A stretch of DNA of 64,000 nt from Isoetes taiwanensis (lineage: Eukaryota; Streptophyta; Lycopodiopsida; Isoetales; Isoetaceae): assembly GCA_021234155.1 (NCBI GenBank), contig JAJEKV010000146.1:620001-684000 (forward strand), read 5' to 3'. This document shows, piece by piece, positions 22,050 through 33,405 of the stretch. Both the position numbers and the translations under genes were made by a program. Numbering within the stretch: the stretch's first letter is position 1; every line of letters begins with the position of its first letter. The notes beneath the pieces are model-generated. The model did no database searches, was not told where the DNA came from, and saw only the letters and a program-made list of their open reading frames with translations.

Positions 22050-22854
22050 CTTTGGTTTGGCCTCATAGGTCCATCAGAGCCAAGGCCGACAATGTAAGTG
22101 ATAACCAAGATTGTTTGACATGGAACTTGGTGAAGAAGAAGATATGTCTGTGGAAGCTATCAACAGGCAGCTGGTACAAATGCGTAACCAGATGTTGCAG
22201 CTTGTGCAATGGGCCACCCCACTCATAAGAGCTTAGGAGTGTGGGCCAATGCCCCTCCACCACAACCTCTCTAGGAGGCAGAACATGGGGACCAACCGGA
22301 ACAGGAGGCAGCATTAGTGGCACGTAGGGACTGAAAAAGGAAGAAAAGAAACAGGAGGAGCCCTAGTCCTTTGAGCTTCAGTCCAAGTAGTGCCCCAGAC
22401 AGAGGATCAGACAGCAATCTAGAGAGTGAATCGGATATCTCTTGTGGCAGGCACAAGGACCGCAAAGCAGAGGTCTATCAGAAGAAGATAAATAGTGCCA
22501 ATGTCTGAAAAACTCGTAAGCTGGGACAGTTTTTAGGGAAGGGCATGCCAGGCATGGAGGCCGAAGCATGATTAGATGGACGAATTTGGGAATTCATATG
22601 GGATGAAGCACATATATGGTGGAAGGGTTACGCAAAGTCAAGAGAAACAATTGCAGGTTTAAGAACTTCAGTAAAGCTTTTCGCAAGCACTAGTTCTACG
22701 ATCCCATACAAGCAGGTAAATATAACAATTCTACCACCTTGAACAAGGGAACTTGTCACTAGCTAAGTACACGGAAAAATTTGAGGCTAGACTGAATATG
22801 CCACGGATAATGGAAAGGCAAGCAGTAGATGGGTACATTGAAGGCTTGAACAAC
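22050..22854 (+). pseudogene. Second Gypsy gag, 5' part
   Basis: Decayed text (DMSVEAINRQLVQMRNQMLQ near 22,140) leads into gag core words: KLGQFLGKGMPGMEAE, WEFIWDEAHIWWKG and LAKYTEKFEARLNMPRIMER. Several stops are present. The frame ends at EGLNN (22,854), where a DNA element is inserted, and continues in frame at 23,441 (HIKRLIRAINPRIVGDAEDK). Confidence 0.75.
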
Positions 22855-23431
22855 TAGGGATAGGTTCAATACGCTGTATGTTTTATATGGAATACGTATG
22901 AATTGTATGATACGGCACATATTTGCCGTATAAAACGTAAAAAATATGACAAAAAAAATTCCGGCGTCGGAAGATTTTTCGCGTACGCGAAAACATCTAA
23001 TTCGCGTACGCGAAAGTTTTTTCGCATACGCGGGAAAAAACAATTTCGCGTACGTTGTTTTCACTGTTTCGCATACGCAAAAGTTTTTTCGCGTACGCGA
23101 AACAATGAAATTCGCGTACACGAAATTTTTTTTTTTCGCGTACGAATTTGAAATTTGAATTTCGCGTACGCGAAATCCTATAAACCGCGTACGCGCGAAA
23201 CTTTTTTCGCATACGCGAGACAGTAAAAGCGGGTAGCCCTTTTTTTTTCGCGCACGCGGTTTTTACTGTTTCGCGTACGCGAAACCTTAACAGAAGGTTT
23301 CGCGTACGCAAAAAAAATTTTTTCCGGCCGGCGACTAAAAAATACGTAAAATACGTTTCTTTCAAAAAAGATGTATTTTTTAACTTTATACGTCAAGAAT
23401 TTAGATTTCGTACGTACAGAACCTATCCCTG
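22855..23431. mobile_element. 577-bp Mutator-like non-autonomous element
   Basis: TTGAACAAC flanks both sides exactly (22,846-22,854; 23,432-23,440), the 9-bp duplication typical of Mutator-like elements. The ends are short inverted repeats (AGGGATAGGTTC at the left, GAACCTATCCCT at the right). Removing the element and one duplicate restores the gag frame. The interior has no gene. It is mostly an array of TTTCGCGTACGCGAAA palindromes with poly-A/T spacers, flanked by AT-rich TACGTA-containing arms. Confidence 0.9.
22974..23310. repeat. Array of TTTCGCGTACGCGAAA palindromes
   Basis: About a dozen full or half copies of TTTCGCG(T/C)(A/G)CGCGAAA, a perfect 16-bp palindrome, occur in ~330 bp. 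Spacers are short A/T runs. Open frames over it encode only the repeat (FRVRE/FAYAK-type peptides) and are not genes. Confidence 0.9.
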
Positions 23432-24441
23432 TTGAACAACCATATCAAAAGGCTTATCCGAGCCATTAATCCGAGGATAGTAGGGGACGCAGAGGACAAA
23501 GCATTGAGTTTAGTGGAGGCAAAACACAGCGAAAAAACAGTCTTTTTACAATAAGGGAAAAGCAACGGGTTCCTACACCCCAAATCAGATAGCTACCGCA
23601 CCAGCAGGCCAGCAGTCATAGGATAAAGAAGACAAGAAAGCCTTATTCAGAAAACAACAAATACTAGGGTCCTCAGCAGGAAGATCAGTAAAGCATTTCT
23701 CGGACAGTATCCATAAGGAAAAGAGAGAAGAATGTATCAAAAAGAAGTTATGCTTCACATGCTTCCAGCTGGGACACCACATTCACGACGGCCCATTCGT
23801 CATGCAAGCAGCTTTGGCAGAACTCGAAGGATGGAAATCATCCATGGAGCTAGACAATGACGAGGAGGAAGAGGAGGCCAGGGACTTCATTGAAGGTGAG
23901 TATAAAATTTGTGTTGCATTTGAAATGAATAGTGTGGGAAGTCACACAACGGTCATAGCAGCAGAGGGAATCATAGATAACAAGCCGTATGTAGTCCTTA
24001 TAGACACAGGCAGCTCCCACAACTTCGCTTCGCCCATGTTGGTAGCATTATTGAAGTATAAGACTCTTAAGTCAAAGATAAGGCCGATTAGTATGGCAAG
24101 TGGGGCAATTCACCATACTAAAGGAGGAAGAGTCAATATCAACATGGCCTAAGCATGGGTGTAAAGGTTATGAATGACCTTATAGTTGGCGTGGAGTTCT
24201 TGAAGCCAGCAAAGGCAATGATAGACTGCGATAAGCATGAGATCTTGATCATGGCACCCAACAACAATTGTTTTGTGGTCAAAGGTAAGGGAATCCCCTC
24301 TATAATGCAGTGCATGTCTTTAAGGAAGTCGTATAGATGCATCTCAAACGATGAAGTTGAGTACATCGTTAGGCAAGAGGGCGTTGAGCCAGACCGTAAG
24401 CATAAATGGGAGGAGGTAAGCTTAGGGCAGTTTCTAAGCTA
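23432..24441 (+). pseudogene. Second Gypsy gag 3' part and retropepsin
   Basis: After the inserted element, gag resumes (HIKRLIRAINPRIVGDAEDK) and reaches a degraded zinc knuckle, CFTCFQLGHHIHDG, near 23,754. The ORF 23,802-24,152 holds an acidic stretch and the aspartic protease motif VLIDTGSSHNF near 23,995. A stop at 24,150 precedes a continuing block, DLIVGVEFLKPAKAMIDCDK, followed by APNNNCFVVKGKGIPS. RT, RNase H and integrase are missing: the element is cut at about 24,441. Confidence 0.8.
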
Positions 24442-24770
24442 ATTAAGGAGTTTTATGGAGTTCCAGATGAAACTCCATAGTTCAAAGTGAACTATGGCAT
24501 TTTATTCTATATCTTGAAAAATGTGATAATCCACGATCGATAGCATAAACTCATAAATGCCCAAAACAATTATATCAAAACCACCACATTGTCTACGTCC
24601 TTAAAGCACAAAAGCGGTCCTGCCATAGCCGAAGGAAGCACAAAAAAGATAACAACTGTGGAAACTATATTCTCGCATTATACTTAGGCTTGCTGTCTCA
24701 AACAAATTTTGCATCATTGCATACAATTCTTTTTTGCCTCAATGTTTCAACTTAATAAAAACTAGTTATG

Positions 24771-24790
24771 GTGCCCGGCGTTGCCGGGCT
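24771..24790. repeat. Short GCCCGGC/GCCGGGC hairpin
   Basis: GCCCGGCGTTGCCGGGC after an AATAAAAACTAGTTATGG lead resembles the hairpin next to the ends of plant Helitrons. A related, degraded version (GCCCGACGTTGTCAGG) is at about 38,477. The Helitron reading is inference from the motif alone. Confidence 0.4.
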
Positions 24791-24839
24791 TTAGTCGCAA
24801 TTTGAAGAGATGTTTGTTTCATAAGAAACAATGTGGCTT

Positions 24840-25090
24840 CTGTGGTTGATTTGGAAAAGACGGAGAGCGAAGATCTTTCAGAATGCAGTGCTTAGTCCTT
24901 TTCGGTTAGTTTCGATCTTGAGGCATAAGTTGTGGCATGCTTACCAAGTCTCAAGCTTGTCTGGCACAGTTAAGCGGGAAATTTGGTCGACATTCCTACA
25001 GATTGTGAATCATGATGGCACTTCATTTCTTAGCCACCACACTTATCATTGTACTTGATCGCATTCTAGTGGTTTAATATATTCCTATTT

Positions 25091-25124
<34 letters not shown>
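24840..25124 (+). mobile_element. 5'-truncated LINE with poly-A tail
   Basis: The text LWLIWKRRRAKIFQNAVLSP is the end of a plant L1 ORF2 protein. The fragment ends in 33 A residues (25,092-25,124). GTGGCTT lies directly before it (24,833-24,839) and directly after the tail (25,125-25,131), a 7-bp target duplication. It is therefore a complete but extremely short, 5'-truncated insertion of about 285 bp, dead on arrival. Confidence 0.85.
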
Positions 25125-25126
<2 letters not shown>

Positions 25127-25131
25127 GGCTT

Positions 25132-28100
25132 GGAGGGGGCAAGGGTATATAGAGCAAGCCTTTGAGATTCATTGATGAAGATAAGAAATTATTTGCATAT
25201 GAAGTTATGGATTTGATCTTAAATGTTGACCTATAGAAATTTATAGTGTGTCATCTTTGTATATGTGATACTCCTAATAAATTGATTTTATGATGACGCA
25301 TTGGTAGGCTTTAGGAACCTATAGAAAGTTTTGTTGCAATATGAAAGCAACAATGTTATAGTTGAAGAAGTGTATGTCCCTTTTTGGTTCGGAGGGAGGT
25401 AGTGATCTTAGCATTACTCATTATTTTATTTTGATGAAGTCTTGATGGTTGTGAATAAATTGAGTCTCTAATGTTTGAACTACGTAATGTCATGGAATGT
25501 AATGGGAAAAGATACTTAGCTTTATTTCATGGGAATATGGATGACTGTGCATGGCTTACCAATTCATTCTGTTGGAATATGGGAGACTATTGTGCATGCC
25601 GTACAATGACGCATAAGTATTGAACTTATTGGATTATTAAATTAGACAATGCTAATAATGAAACTTTAATACAAATAGTAATGGTGCGGGCTTAGCAACT
25701 ATTTGTTAGGAAATATGGAATGTCTTGTAGAAAAGGGAAAATAAAGGTCATCACATAATTCAAAATTTCAAAGGCTAAAATACAATTGTGAAACACGTCC
25801 TATGTTCATAAATTTGGAAAAGTGGAATTATATGGATATGTAGGAATTTTTTCGGAATGTTATTGATTTTTAATAATTCCATTTTGTAAAGATTGAATGT
25901 AATAGTGGACCCTAACTTTTTGTATTTTTTTTTTTTTTATTATCAAATTTAAACACCTTTCGGAGATGACAGATAATTTAGAACTTATTCTTTTCTAATC
26001 TACCCATTTGGCTTAAAAACTGCCGCCTACGTGGAAATTGAGAAAAGATCTTAGACGATGACAAAGGAGTTACCACACCACAAACCTGTGGACAATATCC
26101 AAATTGCTGTGGGATAGATAGATGTCCACCAACCCATTTTGGCATCCTCAGTTCTAATGGATTAAATAGAATGAAGGTAGGACAATATACAGACCATGGT
26201 TTCTGCATGCATGCTTCAACTGCAGCGAACGATGTCCGACTGTCAATAACCATAGAACCTAATACACTTACACATGGAAGGTAAGGAAACTTAAATTGAG
26301 GAAATTTCAACTTGAACTATGAGCTTAATGCTTTAGAATAAGGAATGCTGAACATAAATCAGTGGTTTCACTTCAGAATAAGAAATGCTCAACATTTTTC
26401 AGAACTTCAACTAAAACCATGGGCTCAATGCTTCAGATTAAGAAATGTTGAATACAATATTTGGAACGATGAACACAAACTATCATTTTTAGGCTAAACC
26501 ATGTCTTATTTCTTGTTAGTGAGGCCTACAAAGTATCGACAAATTATACCTCAACTTACAAAAGTATTCGCATGAACAAAATGGAACTTGAGATTGGGAT
26601 CATTCTTACTTGACGCATCTCTTAGCAATCGATCTTAAATTCATATATCTGATATTCAACTATCAAATATGAGAAAATCAAGGAAGAGGCAACTTACAGA
26701 ACGTCATCATCATCTATGTGCTGCTGCAACATGCCCACCATCTTTTCTAGAAATATCATCAAAATTAATGAGTATGCATATGTCTTTTGCGGAAACGATC
26801 CTGTTGCACCAAGTTTGATATTTCACGTCATTTTGTAACACTGAACTATAGTCCACTATGCTTACATCCAGTTCGTGTTTTCTCGATATTGTTCAATGAA
26901 TGTGGCATGGAAACAATACTGTACGACAACAATATTATGAACTGACTGCAGCATAAAGAAGAAATTATATTTGAACCAAGAACCAAAAGCTAAGGACAAA
27001 TTTCCATAGGATACAATGTTGAATGTGAATCCTTTGAGAATATTATCTATAGAAGCATATGCTACTAATTTATAAATTCGAACCTGCAGCATACCTTTTG
27101 ACACCTTAAATTGGAAACTAAAATCTTGCAGCAGATGGTCGCTCCACACTCTTGAAACAACCAACTTTGTGCATCCTTGTCATTATGGTAAACTATATTC
27201 AAAATTGCTAGGGATCAGTCATCCATGTAGAAAGAGGACCATATATCTCGTTTTAGAGCCCTGTTAAAACTTGATCAACAAAAAGAACAGCTTCGCAAAT
27301 AACAATGAGCATTATGAATCCAGTTCCATGCAAGCTTCGTGTGGCTCTTCTTGTCCCTACAATCTGGATTCAATGCTTACAAAATAGCATTTCAAAAGCT
27401 CTGAATCAGATAAAAGCTTACTTAGATAACTTGTATGGATACATGGAGAAAACTTGCACATTTTTTTCTTGTTTACGTTTACATAAGAAAGTGGCATGCT
27501 TAGATTAGGTAAGACTATCCTTATTTAGAAGGATCTCCCAACTTTGATCTGTGCCAATTGATACCAGAGATGTGGCATCGGTCTCCACAATCCTCTCCCT
27601 ATGTATGTTCAATTCTGGGTCGATCTTTTCAGCCTTTAGTAGAATAAAATCATAGGGTGAATGAGCCTTAGAAATAAATGTGAAGAACTTTCTGCTCAAA
27701 AAAGCACTCACATCATTTTTATGGTCTGTTTAACACATGTTCTATAGCTTCTTGCATCTTAAAACATGCCATGGGTATTTCCTTATCATATTTGCTTCAA
27801 AAGGAATCACGCTCAAAGTAGATAGCCATATAATAGGCCAGCTGCTCAAAGGTAAAGCTACATTTTCCTTTTAGTAGACTCACCATCTATTGTATGTGAA
27901 CTCCATCATCCAACACTCATTGCAGATTGCAGCTTGATAATTCTAGAGACCAACTGTCTCAAGACAATACATGAATTTAGAATAACAGGCATAATCGTTA
28001 CGAAAAATCCAAGGTAGCAATAATCTGATAAACATAAAGGAAGTTGGCAAGCAAATAATCTAATGTACATGCATCGCATTAAGGTCTAGCAACTCCTAAA

Positions 28101-28200
28101 AGTAACAGAACGACGTCTAATGCCTGCTACCAATTTCAATAAGATACAGAAATGGCAGAATCTACTAAATGATTATAGAAAGCATATCAAATAGGTGCAA
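25132..28200. other. AT-rich stretch without recognisable gene
   Basis: No protein or RNA gene can be supported. A minus-strand open frame at 25,978-26,310 (110 codons, with VSVLGSMVIDSRTSFAAVEA) and another at 27,505-27,711 have no recognised domain. Repeated words (GAATAAG(G/A)AATGCT(G/C)AACAT near 26,335 and 26,378) indicate old repeats. Conserved but unrecognised exons cannot be excluded. Confidence 0.4.
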
Positions 28201-28840
28201 ACAGGGAAACAATTTAAGATGACAGACAATTCGATAATTGACAATAAGCTAGAGTAACCTGCAATTGTAGTTAGTGCCATGTGCATGCTTCACATTATGC
28301 GATAACCAAATCTAAGATGCAGAACCAAAAGGACCTTGTGGCTGCAATTAGTGCCATGTGGAAGTTTCACATAATGCAACAACCAAATCTCAGATGCAAC
28401 CAAATGATCACGTAAAAGGAGCTGATAAAAAGATGCAGAACCTCTCTAAAATTGGCAGCTTCTCATGTTTCTTATTTGAAGTATCACCTTTTCCTCGGTA
28501 TCCAATGAATGATTTGCTCGATGCAAATGAGGAAACAATTTAAGTTGCCTTGATAATTGGCAATAAGTTATAGTAACCCAGAATTGTAATGAGTGCCCTG
28601 TGCATGTTTCACATTATGCAACAACCAAATCTAAGATGCAGCACCAAAAGAAAATTGTGACTGCAATTAGTGCCCTGTGAAAGTTTCACATAATGCAACA
28701 ATCAAATCTAAGATGCAAGGCCAACAGATGAAGTAAAGGAGTTGATAAAAAGATGCAGAACCTCTCTCAAATTGGCAGCTTTTCATGTTTGTTATTCAAG
28801 TATCACCCTGCTCCTCAGTGCCCAATGAATGATTTGCTCA
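28200..28840. repeat. ~320-bp tandem duplication
   Basis: The block from GGAAACAATTTAAG and GATAATTG(A/G)CAATAAG through CACATTATGC, CTAAGATGCAG and GATAAAAAGATGCAGAACCT to CCAATGAATGATTTGCTC occurs twice, about 320 bp apart (from 28,205 and 28,531). Each copy itself contains two related halves with CACAT(A/T)ATGC and AACCAAATCT. Divergence is modest. Confidence 0.85.
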
Positions 28841-31800
28841 AACTCACATGGATGACATTGAAGTCCCAATCCTTTGCACTGCAAATCATTGCAGATGGTA
28901 AGAATCTCTTTGAAAGAAGATGATAATACAACAGAAGATAAGAGCTGCTGATTTAACTCAAAACTAAGAATCTAAACTGCAAAGTTCAGAACAGAGCTTC
29001 CTAGCTCCCAAAGTTCCAACCTAAATTTCTGCTAAAATTCTGAATATAAATGTGCAGATAATGCACAAAAGCTCTCTGGAACTTTGCAACTTAAAAATCA
29101 AGATAAGATATTGAAGCTAAGGGCTGCTAGGTTGTGCCTGATGTTAATCATGGGGCAGAATTCCAGAATTCCAGTCATGCAAACATCAGCTCTGTAAGCG
29201 AGGCAGTGAACCGAAATTGATTTGCTAGAACCGAATCTATGGATTCTGGAAATCAAATGTGGCTCATTATAATAGTGATGTTCAAGTTTATGTCTAGTAA
29301 TAGAGAATAAACCCACATGCAACCAAATTTGATGGCAAACTAAGGCCTTTGCATAAAGCCCTTTTCCGTATTTCAAATCACGCAACATATTTCTAATCAA
29401 TCAAACCCCTACAATGAGCCAAAGGAGCTCATAAACATTCCCCATCTAAGGATTCAAACTCTGAAGTAAACTTATAGAGAACCTAATACTCAGTTCAGCC
29501 TTACCAATCACACTGGAACGCAATTTCCCTTGTAGAACTCTTTGCAACCTAGTTAGAACCTTAAATATAACCCAATTTTCCTAGTAAAATCCTGCCTCAT
29601 GCAGATTTATAATGCAGCATAGCAAAATTAGCACATATTCGATGCCTTGCCATGTATCCCTTTTCCTCTATTTATGCATGCAGATCAAATTTATAGCTTT
29701 GTTTTCAGATTACGGAGGAAAGACGTGTGTAAAGAATCTGATTCTAACCTTATCTAATCATCAAATAGGATCTTAGGAATCTGCATGTTGCCCAACTGAA
29801 ATACGAATGGGAAATACGAATGGGAAAATAAACTGCCTTGTGAACTAAGTGGAGCAAGAAATTGCAAGAAACTACACCTTTTGAGTACCCGATCCATGTT
29901 GTTTCTTCATCTATAGAAACTTCTTCATATCTTAGTAGGATTAGTATTTCTGGAGCCACGTCTCGTGTTTCTGTGAACAAAATTTAAAGGAAAGAAAGCG
30001 AAAACCGGAACTAAGAATCATAGGTAAATAGCAATGCCTTTGTATCAGAACAAATAACCCAAACACAAACGTGCATATCTGGAGCAATCGATTGGCTTAC
30101 TCCTTCTTGACAGTTTGGTTTTGTCTTAACCTAGAAACAATAAGCAAATCAAAACGAAACTTGACAATCAACGCTTTCAACTCACGATTGTCGATACCCT
30201 GTTATTATCGGCGTGCTCCATCTTAAAGCTTCTCCAAGGTTTTGTGGGTTGTAAATCTCTCGGAAGATATCTGGGATATGCAAACGAAGGCGGATCCATT
30301 GGTTTCCGAATGCTAATATAATATGCACATTCGTTTGCATACCCACAGCCATCTGCATCTGCTGGAAAGATTCGTGGCATGCATGCCCGCAGATGCAAAA
30401 ATTGAAACCTAGAAAAATTCTTTGTCTGAAAAAAAATCCCGATTTTTGGAATTCCGGAAACTTTTATCGGCTACCAAAACCCCACAAACCTTAGAAAAAT
30501 TAGCTTAAAAAAAAATCCAAAAACATTTTCTGCCAAACCGGAAAATCCCAAATTAACAAGATTGATTTTGCCTCAATGTTAGCTAAACTGATTCATTCTT
30601 CCTCTTTTTTATATCTCATTCATTGTCTTCCTTGCTTCACTACTCTATTACATTGGATTCTCTTCTTCTATCTTCATTTACCCATTAACCTTCAACCACC
30701 TAGCCTTTTGTCCTAAGCCTGCCCTTCTGCTAGTTTAGTCAATGATTGGAATACTATGTTAATTGCACCCCATGTCTGTGGCCATGAGTAGTGTTGTATG
30801 CTAAGGCCATCAACCATAATTTTGCTCCTCCGTCTTGGCTTACCACAACATCTACTACATGAGGAGATCTTGTAGATTAGAGCTTTTATTAACGAACTTC
30901 AAAGGGCATGATGTGATTTTTTTTTAATATGTTACGATCAGGATGCTTCTTCTGGCACTGCAATGGCCATGCAAACCTTAGATCCAACTGTTTTTTCCTA
31001 CAAATATTTTTTGCTTCAAGTCATTTTTTCTTTGAGGGACTGAAAAGAAAACAATGATTACATATGTTTAGATGGGTTAGGAGAGAGAAACATGCAGCAA
31101 TGACAAGACAACCAATGCTGTTTTGTAAACTGAATCTTCATAAACCTAACACTGCAACCCACTAGATGAAGGCAATTGTAGATTTTTTGATAAATGTTAT
31201 AACATATTCCAAGACAAACATCTTGCCTTATTTTCTTTTCTATATATATGATTAGTAGGGAAAAAAAAGGAATTTTTCCGGCCAAAAAATCCAAAAATAA
31301 ATATTTCAGGCAAGAAAAATTCCAAATATAACATTTGGAACTGGAAACTTTGTTAATATCTGAGGATGCCATGTTAGCTCAAGCTCACATCTGAGAAAGG
31401 CAAGCCCATTACTGCATTTAAATCCTTCCAACTGGGCGGACCAAGCACCCTGTGGCTCGACTTGAAGAACCTAATTTGGTCTATCCTGCACAAGCTAAGC
31501 GGCCTAATTATGGGTAGGTGCATACCAAGGCTTTAGGACCTTAGCTCCAAGCTATCCTTCAAATCCGCTCCTCTTCTGTTTAATCTGGCAAAATGCTCTT
31601 TCCATTTGAAGTTCTTAATTGTTTAGAATAGCGCCAATTCTGGCACGAATTCATGCCCTGAATTCATTTCTTTTTGCAGTGCAAACCGACTCGCCCATTT
31701 TGTCTATAAATTCAAATTTGTTTGATTGTTCTAGATTTGTCCGATTTGCATGATGTGGTGGATTAGTTGCAGTAAATTCATCAATGAATCATGAGTGATG

Positions 31801-32235
31801 GATCTCTGCCAAGCTTCCTCTGCAAACATTCATTTTGTTTGCATATTTGAATTGCTGCCATGCATAGACTCCTGAATTGTTTGCTCACCAATATCCCTAG
31901 ATTGAATACAAAGTCGGTCTGGCCCTGCCCTTGTGCCGATTTCCACCACCATGATTCGCGGCTTTAAAAAACCATAATCTTGTTTCCAAATGCAGAGAAA
32001 CTTCTCCATACACCATGGTGCATATCATCGAGATAAAAGTTGGGCAAAACAGCCCGACCCAGAGCTTCGATCTCAAAAGCAACAACTGGGGATAAAATTA
32101 GCTGCATCACACCTCTGATTAAACCTCTAATTTCAAAAGCAACCAGCATTCGAAGATGGAGACCCAGTCGAAGCTGATTGTGGAGGAATTAGCGAGGTTT
32201 CCAGATTACCGATCACATGTAGAGCATGCTAATGG
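28841..32235. other. AT-rich stretch without recognisable gene
   Basis: A few minus-strand segments look like possible exons with splice consensus, for instance about 29,970-29,878 (VAPEILILLRYEEVSIDEET, bounded by TTGTTCACAG and GTGTAG). They do not assemble into a protein I recognise. The rest is AT-rich with no structure noted. Confidence 0.35.
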
Positions 32236-32752
32236 CATGTGAAGTGCAATGAATTGTGGACATTTAAGATATATGACTACGTGAGAATGAGTGCGCAAGA
32301 ACCAGGGCCTAAAAATCCAATTTTCATTCATGGAAAAGCTGGAACAGGAAAGGCATTTCTTTTGAATGCCATATATCTTCTTATTAAGGGCTGGCGCCAA
32401 ATTATATTGCCTTGTGCAACCAAAGCATCATTAACAGCATTATAACCTGTTGAAAGATATGCAGAGTCATCGTTTCAAATTCCTACAACCGATGACAATA
32501 CTCCTGTACAGTCAGCAATGGATGTAAACCCAAATGAAGCTATGCTCCTCAGAAACTCACAAGCTATCATTTGGGATGAATATCCTAAAAACAACAAAGT
32601 GATGATCAGATCTGCAATAATAAGTATCCGTTTGGAGGAAAATGTTTTATAGCGTGTGGGCACTGGGGACTTTGAACAAGTGTCACCTTTGGGCAACAAC
32701 AAATGTTTGTTTCTATTTCTACGTAATCAACACTGCCTAAATTACATCAAAC

Positions 32753-33405
32753 ATGGCCGGTTTGGCGGAGCGGCGCCGCCCCCCTTTCCTCTCTGTTTTC
32801 TCAAAGCAGGCAGCGATGGGCTCCCCTTCCCTCTGTTTTTTCTATGCAGGTGCCGCTCCCCTTCCCTCTGTTTTTTCTATGCGGCGGCGATGGGCTTCGA
32901 TCGGCTTCACGCCCTCTTTTTTTCTATGCACCCGGCTTAGAGTGGTGCACAGTTATGGTGGTAGGGATCTTCATGCGACTCTCTTCCGATTTGCTTCAAC
33001 TGCCGGATCTAGCTATGGTTGTGATGGAAGAAATAAGCTACGACTTCTAAACAGAAGAAAAATGGTTCTTGATTAAGGAACAAATTTGTGCAGAGTTTTC
33101 TTCCTTGCTTGTAAAGTTTTCTTGCTTTTGCTTGTATAAGAACCTTGAATCTTCAAATCTTGTATAAAAACCAATGAATCCACGAAAGCGAGCCGATTCA
33201 TCATTGAATCCATCATAAACCCAAGAAGCAGAGCAAACGGACGGAAATTTAAACCTAGTGTTGTTTACGTCCAGTAATCTACTGGGGGGGGGGGGGCATT
33301 CCGCCCTCGCGGAGGCCTCTCAGCGGCGCCACCGGTGAGGCGGTAGTGCGGGCCGCTGAGAGGCCCTGCGAGGGCGGAATGCCCCCCCTCCCGTAGATTA
33401 CGTAG
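32753..33405. mobile_element. Insertion inside helicase remnant
   Basis: Between the helicase text ending NYIKH and resuming NASVDD lies about 650 bp unrelated to the helicase. It starts with GC-rich sequence and contains repeated CTCCCCTTCCCTCTGTTTT..CTATGC units (32,821-32,884). It ends with the long hairpin at 33,274-33,401. It may be one insertion or two. Confidence 0.5.
33274..33401. repeat. 128-bp foldback hairpin
   Basis: GTAATCTAC at the left end pairs with GTAGATTAC at the right end. Inside, a G-run and GCATTCCGCCCTCGC pair with GCGAGGGCGGAATGC and a C-run, and CCTCTCAGCGGC pairs with GCCGCTGAGAGG around a short loop. Only two or three mismatches occur in roughly 50-bp arms. It has the shape of a foldback MITE. 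No target duplication was identified. Confidence 0.85.

Noticed and set aside
22759-23396. Several open frames of 70-120 codons on both strands over 22.8-23.4 kb
   Set aside because: They translate the TCGCGTACGCGA palindrome array (FRVRE/FAYAK-type repeats) on either strand and have no coding character.
22903-23396. CRISPR-like array at 22.97-23.31 kb
   Set aside because: The repeats are palindromes with irregular, low-complexity spacers inside a plant transposon; spacers are not unique sequences of constant length.
25978-26310. 110-codon minus-strand frame as a gene
   Set aside because: No recognised domain, no supporting splice structure or neighbours; kept only as a note in the intergenic entry.
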